Source of the DNA: Reclinomonas americana ATCC 50394
Taxonomy: Eukaryota; Jakobida; Jakobea; Jakobida
DNA: 64,000 bases
Direction of reading: 5' to 3'
Assembly (NCBI GenBank): GCA_048213135.1
Contig: PS015093.1
Coordinates: forward strand, 33,299-97,298
The notes beneath the pieces are model-generated. The model was given only the letters and a program-made list of their open reading frames with translations. It was not told the DNA's origin and did not search any database. Of this stretch, positions 22,297 through 30,526 are shown one piece after another (position 1 is the first letter of the stretch; the number at the start of each line of letters is the position of its first letter). Made by a program: the position numbers and the translations under genes.

Positions 22297-23793
22297 ATGT
22301 GCGCCCGCGTCGCCCCTCCCGCCGACCTGCTCACCTTCCGCCCTCTCACTCCCGAGAAGAGCTTCCCGCTCGTGGTCTCGCCCAAGCCCGACCTCGGCTG
22401 GCTCGGCCTCTCCTGCGCCTCTCTCGAGTTTCTCCTCGAGTTCATCAAGCATCACCAGCAGGTACACAGATGCACACACGCACAAAGAGAGAGAGGAGGG
22501 GGGGGAAGAGAGAGACACTCACTCTGTGTGTGCGCAGGAGATGCGTCAGCTGATGATTGAGCACGGTGCATTGCTCTTCCGCGGCTTTGCAGTGCACACT
22601 GCAGAGGAGTTTGAGCAGGTGGCGCTGGCCTTGGAGCCCAATGTTACGCTCTCCCTCCGTGCGCAAGACACACCCTCACTGCTCAGTGCTCATTCTGCGC
22701 GCTGTTGCTGCACAGCTCGGGCAAATGTATCTCGGCACCAGTCCGCGCAATCGCATCACGCAGTTCACCTTCAGTGCCAGCGAGTTGCCGCCAGTGTTCC
22801 CCATTCCTCCGCACATTGAGGTACTCTTTGTGTCACAATATATCTGTGAGCTGCATTACTGACACGCATGCGCGCGCCAAAAAAGATGTCGTTCCTGGAG
22901 AAAAACCGCCCGGATAAGCTGTTCTTCTGGTGTGGTATTGCGCCGGAGACGGGCGGCGAGACGGCGCTTGTCGACTTTGCGCAGGTGTGGGAGGACCTCG
23001 ACCCGGCTGTGCGTGAGCAGTTCCGCGATGGCGTGCACTACTACCGCAATTACACGGGGTAAGTAAGGGAGGTCGTACATGAACGTGACAGGTGGTTTGC
23101 TGACTCTTTCTTGCATGCACAGACCCGATGAGATGAAGCTCGACCCGGTACGTTGAAGCTCACATTCATACTGTTGCTTTCGACACGGCACTCATCTGTT
23201 GTTGTCGTGCAGTGGAAGCTGAAGAAGTGGCCGGAGATTTTCGAGACCACCGACAAGCAAAAGGTGGAGGAGACGTGCCAGCAGGACGGCATCAAGGTGC
23301 AATGGATGGAGCATAATCGTCTGCGCCTGTCCAACCCGGGACCCGGTTTCCGCCCGCATCCCGTGACGGGTCGCGAGGTGTTCTCCAACCACTCGTGCGT
23401 CTTCCACCCGACGCAGGCGTTCCAGGAGTACCACCACATTGCGAAGCGCACGGGTCTCCTCCGTCACTGGATCATGTTCATCCTGCTGTACGTGCTCACC
23501 TTTATTCGCCGCCTGATTCAGTCGGAGAAGTCGCAGGGTGCGTGGCACGTGCAATTGATCTCTCACCCCCTTGCTTCGTTGTCTCACCTCTTGCCCCAGG
23601 CATGAACTGCCTGTGGCACAACGAAAATCCGATTCCCGATGCCGTCATGTCGCACGTGCGCGACGTGTGCTGGCGCCACACCGTGTTTCCGGCGTGGAAC
23701 CGCGGCGATGTGTGCATGATTGACAACCATCGCCTGGCGCACGCTCGCATGCCGTACTCTGGCCCGCGCCGCATTCTGGTCGCGTGGGGATAA
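22297..23793 (+). CDS. TauD/TfdA-like Fe(II)/2-oxoglutarate-dependent dioxygenase
   Basis: ATG at 22297 (MCARVAPPADLLTFRPLTPE). The exons assemble to a TauD-type oxygenase with MIEHGALLFRGFAVHTAEEF and YLGTSPRNRITQFTFSASE. Iron ligands are H-x-E in PPHIEMSFLEKNRP (22812-22820) and the distal His in DNHRLAHARMPYSGPRR (about 23720-23760), whose Arg should bind 2-oxoglutarate. CGIAPETGGETALVD is the family core. The stop is TAA at 23791-23793. Substrate cannot be inferred; relatives act on taurine, betaines, aromatic acids or antibiotic precursors. An odd feature is a hydrophobic segment (HWIMFILLYVLTFIRRL) inserted before the last exon. It looks like a membrane helix and is atypical for a soluble dioxygenase. 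All required metal-binding residues are present. Confidence 0.88.
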
Positions 23794-24429
23794 CTGTGAT
23801 GGAGAGGAGATTTTTTGTGTTGTCGTTGAGATGGAGATGCGTTCTCTCTGTCATGTTGTCATGTCGTGCAAGAAGTGGGTAAACACCCGTGTGCGATATG
23901 AGAAGGGAGAGGCTAAGAGTGGAATGCACTGCTGGGCAACGGCACGGCAGCAGGCCAGCAGCTTCAAAGAGGGTGTTCAGGGTGGTCAGCAGGAGACGAG
24001 CAAACTCACCTGGATGTTTTTCGGCAACTGCAAGCCGGCACAAGATTGGATGTGCAGTGGCAGCACTCGTAAGCCGAAAGCAAGAATACACAAGGCTGGG
24101 AGCTCTCCGCTCATCAGAAAAGCAGGCTGCTTTCGTTACCATGAAGCAAGCAGCCATATCTGACTGTGTTTGGGCAAGCATCCAGAAGGCTGTGTGCGCA
24201 GTGGGCTACAACGCATAAAAGCAGGAAAGAACGCACAAGGCTGCGACCACTCGGAATCAACAAGCAGTCTGCTGCAAGCGTCAACAGGAAGCAACCATCC
24301 ATTTTGGAGGCGGCAAGAAAACAAACATGCACAAGGCTGAAGATTCATGGCTGACTCAATACCAACGCGACTCCTGCGACGCAGATCGCAACACTCGCCG
24401 CTGTGGTGTTTCCCTTGGCACACATGGTA

Positions 24430-24461
<32 letters not shown>

Positions 24462-24749
24462 GCTGAACTCTGTCAGCCGGGACTGTGTTCGTGGATTACA
24501 AACACGGCTCTCCCTGCCCTCGATTCCTCTCCTCTCCTCTCCTCATCACTTTCACTCTCTCTCTCTCTCTCCTTCCTCATGCACCATTCTTACTCAGTTC
24601 TTCTTCGTGTCCCCCTTCGCCCGTCTCTTCTCCTCTGTCTCTCTCTCTCCCCTCCGTGTCTCTCTCTCTCTCTCTCTCTCCCTCCCTCTTTGCCTTCCCC
24701 AATCCCCAATCCCCTTCCCGTCCTTGTGACCAACCACTTCACTCTCCTC
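23794..24749. repeat. Intergenic region with degenerate CACAAGGCTG repeat
   Basis: No gene seen. From about 24050 to 24350 there are diverged units of about 100-140 bp, each beginning CACAAGGCTG (near 24090, 24232 and 24328) and the better kept ones containing AGCAG.CTGCT and AAGCAACCATC-like segments. The right part (24430-24720) is CT-rich simple sequence that marks the left edge of the duplicated block. Confidence 0.5.
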
Positions 24750-25295
24750 TCACCCTTGATGCCTCGTAAACGTATAATACAAGCGCTGCTTCACCGTAAA
24801 CCTCGACTCCTCCAGCACCTCCACCCGCACATCCTCCCACCGCTGCATCTCCTCCTCTCTGCCCACCACCTGAAAAATCAGCACAACCTTTTCTCCCCGC
24901 CACACATCACTCCTCACAGAACGCAACATCATCCACGCATCCTCTCTCTGCCCCACCACCTCGCCCTCCAGCAACAACGTCGCATCATCCTGCCCCTCGC
25001 CCGCAGTCACCTGCGACGGACGCACCCATCCACTCAACTGCAGCGCCGCCGCACGCGATTGTAAACGCCCCGCCACGTCACTAACAACCACCGCTGCGGC
25101 GTCGGCGTCCTCCAAAGCCGTTGTTGTTGTGGCGCGAATGAGAAAGCGGAAACGCCTGTACAGTGCCACCTGCGGATCAAAGTACACTGCGCGCTGGCGT
25201 TGCATCCACTCGTGCGCGTCTTTGGGCACGCTGGTGTGTGGGACGGGCACAAGTGTGCTGCGGAGGCGCTGAGCGAGGAGGACCAGTGCGCGCAT
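24750..25295 (-). CDS. Unknown 181-residue protein, duplicated gene copy A
   Basis: Single-exon open frame, ATG at 25295, stop at 24750. The first 20 residues (MRALVLLAQRLRSTLVPVPH) are Arg/Leu-rich without acidic residues, as in mitochondrial targeting peptides. The body (HEWMQRQRAVYFDPQVALYRRFRFLIR, split by turns; later LQLSGWVRPSQV, LLLEGEVVGQREDAWMML, EEEMQRWEDVRVEVLEES, RLYYTFTRHQG) looks like a small mixed alpha/beta protein. I do not recognise the family. That it is real is supported by its near-identical second copy, where almost all differences preserve the frame. It is divergent from the SH3 gene, with 212 bp between start codons. Confidence 0.65.
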   Translation of the reverse strand: MRALVLLAQRLRSTLVPVPHTSVPKDAHEWMQRQRAVYFDPQVALYRRFRFLIRATTTTALEDADAAAVVVSDVAGRLQSRAAALQLSGWVRPSQVTAGEGQDDATLLLEGEVVGQREDAWMMLRSVRSDVWRGEKVVLIFQVVGREEEMQRWEDVRVEVLEESRFTVKQRLYYTFTRHQG

Positions 25296-25507
25296 GGAAG
25301 ATGGAAGGTTTGTCCTGCACGTGGTCGACGTCTACATCCATCGTGTCTCGACGTCGACAGTGAGATGACTACTGGAGAAGAGTACATTGCGTGTTTATTC
25401 TGTTCTGCCGCGGCAAAGAAATGCCATGTTTTTGCATTGGGATGAATGAACTTCACGCTGTCCTGCACCTTTGTGTTTTGTTTTTTGTTTGTGAGAGCGC
25501 CAGTGCC
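25296..25507. promoter_or_regulatory. Shared upstream region of divergent pair, copy A
   Basis: These 212 bp between opposite start codons are duplicated together with both genes (copy B at 26983-27196). Retention of the arrangement suggests a bidirectional promoter; no specific element is recognised. Confidence 0.45.
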
Positions 25508-25745
25508 ATGCCATTCTATCGTAGCGCGTTTGACTTTGACGCGGTGGAGAGCGAGGAGCTGTCGTTGAGGAAAGGCCAAGTGGTGGAGTCGGAGGGTGAG
25601 TTGTGTGTGCCCAACGGCTCTCATTTTTTTCGGTCTTGCCTCATGTTGTTGTTTGTGTGTTCTGTGTGTAAGGCGAGGGCGATGGGAACTGGATCTGTGT
25701 GCACTCGGTTGATCGGCCAGAGGAGAGAGGATACGCGCCAGTGGG
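25508..25745 (+). pseudogene. SH3-domain gene, 5' fragment (copy A)
   Basis: Exon 1 from ATG 25508 to 25595 and exon 2 (about 25674-25745) encode the start of an SH3 domain (AFDFDAVESEELSLRKGQVV; GEGDGNWICVHSVDRPEERG). They are nearly identical to the first two exons of the complete gene at 27197. After exon 2 the sequence passes into a CA repeat and an N run and no exon 3 is present before copy B begins. It is either a truncated duplicate or an assembly artefact in which two haplotypes were placed in tandem. Confidence 0.7.
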
Positions 25746-25920
25746 TGAGTGTCAATCTCTGAATTACGCAAGCAGACACATTTGCGCACACACAGTTGCA
25801 CACTGCTCCCTCTGCATACACACATACTCTCCCTCTGTGTGTGTGTGAATGTGTGCGTCTGCTTACTCAGAACACGGCGTCCTTAGTTCAATCTTACACT
25901 CACGCTTGCTCTCCTCCGCT

Positions 25921-25930
25921 CACACACACG

Positions 25931-26000
<70 letters not shown>
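25921..26000. repeat. CA dinucleotide tract
   Basis: About 80 bp of almost perfect CA repeat next to an assembly gap. Confidence 0.97.
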
Positions 26001-26001
<1 letters not shown>

Positions 26002-26007
26002 CTTACT

Positions 26008-26249
26008 NNNNNNNNNNNNNNNNNNNNNNNNNNNNNNNNNNNNNNNNNNNNNNNNNNNNNNNNNNNNNNNNNNNNNNNNNNNNNNNNNNNNNNNNNNNNN
26101 NNNNNNNNNNNNNNNNNNNNNNNNNNNNNNNNNNNNNNNNNNNNNNNNNNNNNNNNNNNNNNNNNNNNNNNNNNNNNNNNNNNNNNNNNNNNNNNNNNNN
26201 NNNNNNNNNNNNNNNNNNNNNNNNNNNNNNNNNNNNNNNNNNNNNNNNN
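26008..26249. other. Assembly gap (242 N) between duplicate copies
   Basis: Run of N bounded by a CA tract on the left and a CT tract on the right. Confidence 0.98.
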
Positions 26250-26262
26250 TCGTCTCCTCTCC

Positions 26263-26305
<43 letters not shown>

Positions 26306-26306
26306 T

Positions 26307-26360
<54 letters not shown>

Positions 26361-26436
26361 CCTCCCTCCCTCTTTTGCCCCTTCCCCAATCCCCTTTCCC
26401 TATATTTCGTGCCCTTCACCAACCACTTCACTCCTC

Positions 26437-26982
26437 TCACCCTTGATGCCTCGTAAACGTATAATACAAGCGCTGCTTCACCGTAAACCTCGACTCCTCC
26501 AGCACCTCCACCCGCACATCCTCCCACCGCTGCATCTCCTCCTCTCTGCCCACCACCAGAAAATCAGCACAACCTTTCTCCCCCTGCACATCACTCCTCA
26601 GAGAACGCAACATCATCCACGCATCCTCTCTCTGCCCCACCACCTCGCCCTCCAGCAACAACGTCGCATCATCCTGCCCCTCACCCGCAGTCACCTGCGA
26701 CGGACGCACCCATCCACTCAACTGCAACGCCGCCGCACGCGATTGTAAACGCCCCGCCACGTCACTAACAACCACCGCTGCGTCGGCGTCCTCCAAAGCC
26801 GTTGTTGTTGTTGTTGTGGCGCGAATGAGGAAGCGGAAACGCCTGTACAGTGCCACCTGCGGATCAAAGTACACTGCGCGCTGGCGTTGCATCCACTCGT
26901 GCGCGTCTTTGGGCGCGCTGGTGTGTGGGACGGGCACAAGTGTGCTGCGGAGGCGCTGAGCGAGGAGGACCAGCGCGCGCAT
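26437..26982 (-). CDS. Unknown 181-residue protein, duplicated gene copy B
   Basis: Paralogue of 24750-25295 with ATG at 26982 and stop at 26437. Most substitutions are silent or conservative, and a Thr run is longer by two codons. One segment differs strongly: copy A reads SDVWRGEKVVLIFQVVG, copy B reads SDVQGEKGCADFLVVG. Comparing the DNA, this is caused by nearby small deletions that shift and then restore the frame over about eight codons. The N-terminus again looks like a mitochondrial targeting peptide. The function is unknown. Confidence 0.65.
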   Translation of the reverse strand: MRALVLLAQRLRSTLVPVPHTSAPKDAHEWMQRQRAVYFDPQVALYRRFRFLIRATTTTTTALEDADAAVVVSDVAGRLQSRAAALQLSGWVRPSQVTAGEGQDDATLLLEGEVVGQREDAWMMLRSLRSDVQGEKGCADFLVVGREEEMQRWEDVRVEVLEESRFTVKQRLYYTFTRHQG

Positions 26983-27196
26983 TGATTGAAGACGGAAACA
27001 GAAGTGTCCCGCACGTGGTCGACGTCTACATCCATCGTGTCTCGAAGTCGACAGTGAGATGACTACTGGTGAAGAGCAACTGCGTGTTTTTTCTGTTCTG
27101 CCGCGGCAAAGAATGCCATGTTTTCTTGCATTGGGAGAATGAACTTCACGCTGTCCTGCCTGTGTTTTGTTTTTTGTTTGTGAGAGCGCCAGTGCC
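26983..27196. promoter_or_regulatory. Shared upstream region of divergent pair, copy B
   Basis: Counterpart of 25296-25507, 214 bp between opposite start codons. Confidence 0.45.
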
Positions 27197-28723
27197 ATGC
27201 CGTTCTATCGTAGCGCGTTTGACTTTGACGCAGTGGAGAGCGAGGAGCTGTCGTTGAGGAAAGGCCAAGTGGTGGAGTCGGAGGGTGAGTTGTGTGTGCC
27301 CAACGGCTCTCATTTTTTTCGGTCTTGCCTCATGTTGTTTGTGTGTTCTGTGTGTAAGGTGAGGGCGATGGGAACTGGATCTGTGTGCACTCGGTTGATC
27401 GGCCAGAGGAGAGAGGATACGCGCCAGTGGGTGAGTGTCAATCTCTGAATTACGCAAGCAGACACACACACACTTGCACACAGTTGCACACTGCTCCCTC
27501 TGCATACACACATACTCTCCCTCTGTGTGTGTGTGTGAATGTGTGCGTCTGATTGCAAAGAACACGGCGTCCTTAGCTCAATCTTACTCTCACACTTGCT
27601 CTCCTCCGCTCACACACGCACGCACGCACACACACACACACACACACACGCACACACACACACACACTATCTCTGTGTGAGAGCGCGTGCGTCTTCCCGT
27701 GCGGAACACGTTGTCCTTAGCTCACTCACTCTCCACCCCCTTTCACACACACACTCTCTCTCCTCTCTCCCTCTCCCTCCCTCTCTCTCTCTCCCTCTCT
27801 CCGTCTATGTGCAAGTGTGTGCGTGCGTGTGAGTGTATTACTTTCTCAATCACAACCTTCACTCTCCTTGTCTTCTCCTCCTTCTCTTCTCCTCCTCTAC
27901 CTTTCCCCTCCACCCACTCTCTCCCCCACCCCCCAGGCTACCTAAAGGAGCTGAGCGACGCGGAGGTTGCAGCACTGGTGAGCACATTTTTCAGCGCGGG
28001 CCCGCTGATTGCAATTTCGAGACCTCTCTCACTCACTCTCCATAATTCTCTCACACAGCACGCCCCCGGTCGCGACTCGCTTCACAGCAGCGCCTCCAAG
28101 CGGGAACGGCGATCGGCTCCGCGACCGCCGCCCTCCTCGTCAGCGGCCAGTGCGGCGGCCATGGGCGCGGCCATGGGACTGAGCTCGCACGATGGTGCGT
28201 CGCCACGCAACGATCACTCGTTGTCGCCACCGCGCTCGCGTGGCGGGAACAGCAGCAGCAGCACGGCGGGTCTGTCCAGCACGTTCCGCGGCACTCCGCC
28301 ATCGTCTGCACGCGATTTGGTACGCCACCAAAGCTGATATTGGTTGCCAACAATCATGTTCGTGTACTAAATAGAAGCCGTTTTCTTTTGTGGTCGTAGG
28401 GCTCTGGCAATGGAGGCGGTCTGCCATCGGTGGAGCGCGACACGTTTACGGAGCTGGTGTCGGACTTCCGACAGCGCCTAAAGACGGTGATGGAGGAGCG
28501 TGAGGATGCCTTCCGCAAGCTCGAGTCGTCCATCTCCTCCACCTCCAAGGAGATTCAGATGTGTCAGGAGCGCAACGGCAAGCTGACGCAGCGCATTATC
28601 GAGCTCGACAATTGGATCGAGGAGGAGCGGCAAAAGTGGAAGGATCAGCTGGAGGCGGAGAAGAAGAGCCTCAAGCTCAAGAACCTCACGACGTTCTCCT
28701 CGTTTGCGCCCAAGTTCCCGTGA
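27197..28723 (+). CDS. SH3-domain protein with C-terminal coiled coil
   Basis: Exon 1 (27197-27284) and exon 2 (about 27360-27428) encode an SH3 domain: AFDFDAVESEELSLRKGQVV (the ALYDYDA..DELSF motif), GNWICVHSV for the Trp of the ligand pocket, and ERGYAPVGYLKEL for the C-terminal strand, which is completed by exon 3 (about 27939). Next come a Ser/Pro/Arg-rich linker (SSSSTAGLSSTFRGTPPSS) and a coiled coil (DFRQRLKTVMEEREDAFRKL, KEIQMCQERNGKLTQRIIEL, WIEEERQKWKDQLEAEKKSL). This suits an adaptor in cytoskeletal or membrane traffic. In-frame reading ends with TGA at 28721-28723, but that TGA overlaps a perfect GTGAGT donor. A good acceptor at 28809 would extend the protein, so the true C-terminus may lie further right. 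The first intron and long intron 3 are repeat-rich. Confidence 0.75.
27606..27668. repeat. CA dinucleotide tract in SH3 gene intron
   Basis: CA/CG-interrupted dinucleotide repeat, counterpart of the tract in copy A. Confidence 0.95.
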
Positions 28724-29417
28724 GTGGCGGCGGGGGTGAGAGTGTGAGTGTGAATGAGATGCTTTTGTAAAACTGTGCTTTTTTCTTTTTCCTTTCTCAT
28801 TCTCGCAGCGCATCATCTTATTCTTTGGTGAAGCATCGCTGCGAAACTGGTTTGTATGTGCCTCTTCTGTCTCTCTGCACCAGGGTTAATAGACAGTGAC
28901 GACTGCAGGTTCTCTGCCACGGGCTTGAGACAAGGACGGCGTTTTGCCCTTGCCGCACAATCTACGGTAGATTCACACTGCAGCTGCGGGGTACCTTTTT
29001 GTGCGATCGCGAAAACGAATCTGCAGGCATTCGTCATGTTGTCTTGCCTCGGGTCGTGGCATACAACCGACGGCCCTCGCGTGTGCTGCATCATCTCCTC
29101 CTGACCGGCAGTTCTTCTTTGCACTTGCATTCTCTTCTGAGTTCTTGTCATGGAGAAGCGCAAATGCATATGAGATGCCTTTTTCAACTTGTCACTCTCG
29201 CTTTGCGCCTGGCTCCCCTTGACACTTCTTTTCCCCATGTCTCTCTCACTGTTCGTTCCTCTCGTAGGCACTGTAGACAGCGCCTGCACAAACCAACAGT
29301 TCCGCTTTTATGCGAATCGAATCGCATCAATCGCCAGCCAGATTCACCTCATCGCATTCTTTCTTTCTCGTCGTTGAGCCAAGGTTGCCACCTTACAAAC
29401 AAACAAAACAAATCATC
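28724..29417. other. Region between SH3 gene and small ORF gene; possible extra 3' exons
   Basis: It begins with a GTGAGT donor and a pyrimidine-rich acceptor ending TTCTCGCAG (28809). Downstream frames stay open for about 75 codons in one frame (to 29104) and about 140 in another (to 29421), neither with a recognisable domain. It probably contains the 3' end of the SH3 gene and the promoter of the next gene. Confidence 0.35.
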
Positions 29418-29723
29418 ATGAACCCTGAGGACTTTGCCCCCCCTGTCGATGGTGCGTCCATTATGCTCATGCTTTGCTGCACGTCCGCCCAGTAGTGACT
29501 GACTTTGTCTCTTCTCCATGCAGCGTCGGCTGAGTTCAAGACTGGCTGGGAGAGTGGCCTGCACCCGCGCACAGGCGCATGGATGTTCCACATGCCCAGC
29601 GTTGCGTCTTTTCTCTCCTCCTTTTCTCATGTTCTTTCTCTTCTCGCTCACCTCTGCTTCTATCATATACAGGAGCAATACGCTGAGGGCTTCTTCGCGG
29701 CCAAGAGCGCTGCGGGCTGGTAA
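29418..29723 (+). CDS. Hypothetical 53-residue protein, three exons
   Basis: Exons 29418-29451, 29524-29600 and 29673-29723 join in phase through GT-AG introns to a 53-residue protein starting MNPEDFAPPVDASAEFKTGW and ending EGFFAAKSAAGW, TAA 29721-29723. The leader just upstream is A-rich (AACAAACAAAACAAATCATC), a good start context. I do not recognise the family; size and a Trp/Phe-rich, Gly-containing middle (SGLHPRTGAWMFHMP) would fit a small organelle subunit, but that is a guess. The clean splicing is the main support. Confidence 0.5.
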
Positions 29724-29955
29724 TCGCTTGCCATGAAGTAGGCACCCTCCTCCGCCTCTCCCACGAGTGTGTTGGAGTGTACGTACGGGCTGCGTGCCTT
29801 TTGGTGCAAGTCACCGCCACCATCTATCTTTTTTCCGTGTTTTTTCGATTGTGTGCGTCCTTTCTATAATCCGCGTTGTGCGCGGGGATGCCACGTGATG
29901 AAGCCGCTGATTGTACTTCTGGGAATTGTGTAACATGCAAACAACTACAAGGGGG

Positions 29956-30491
29956 TTATCTGGCGGGAGGGAGGGGTGCCAGGTGCATGGATTCGAGGGC
30001 GCGCATGGCCTCCTCCATGCTGCACACAAAAGATGAGTAGGTGTGGCAATACCGCACAGAGCTACAAACAACGTACGTTGGTCTCTGGGTCGGGTCGTAT
30101 TGCAGACAGTGGACCATGAGCTGAATGAAATCAGGCGGCAGCATGGTTCCGCTCTCCTTGTCGGCCAGTTGTCGCATGCGCTCGCGTGACACACTGAGTG
30201 CCAGGGTACCTGCGCGTCTGTTTGCGTAAGTGATCGAGAAGCGACGAGGTTACAAGACAAGCGAGGGACGCACCGACTGCCAGCTGATGCAACACTGACA
30301 TGGGATTGAGATCGGTGAACGGGCGTTGCTGGTGGGCGAGTTCCCACAGGACCACGCCGAAACTCCACACATCGGCTGCGAGAAAGGGGGCAAGTGAGGC
30401 AGAGGGTCTCGCACCTGCTTCCGAATGCAGAATTCCCAGCCTCCTGGCGCTTCCAGTCCCGCTCCTTGCCTGTCTCTTTTCCAGTAACTGC

Positions 30492-30526
<35 letters not shown>

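Larger units (their letters stand above)
24660..26000. repeat. Segmental duplication, copy A (truncated at gap)
   Basis: This block matches copy B (about 26250-27675) almost base for base from the CT-rich edge, through the minus-strand gene, the shared upstream region and two exons of the SH3 gene, to a CA repeat that runs into an assembly gap. Differences are single bases and small indels. The offset is about 1.69 kb, including the N run. Confidence 0.9.
26250..27675. repeat. Segmental duplication, copy B
   Basis: Second copy of the block at 24660-26000. Here the SH3 gene continues into complete downstream exons, so copy B is the intact one. Confidence 0.9.

Noticed and set aside
28856-29421. 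Two overlapping open frames as a conserved gene
   Set aside because: Neither has a recognisable motif, and each lacks a good start; they may be 3' exons or UTR of the SH3 gene.
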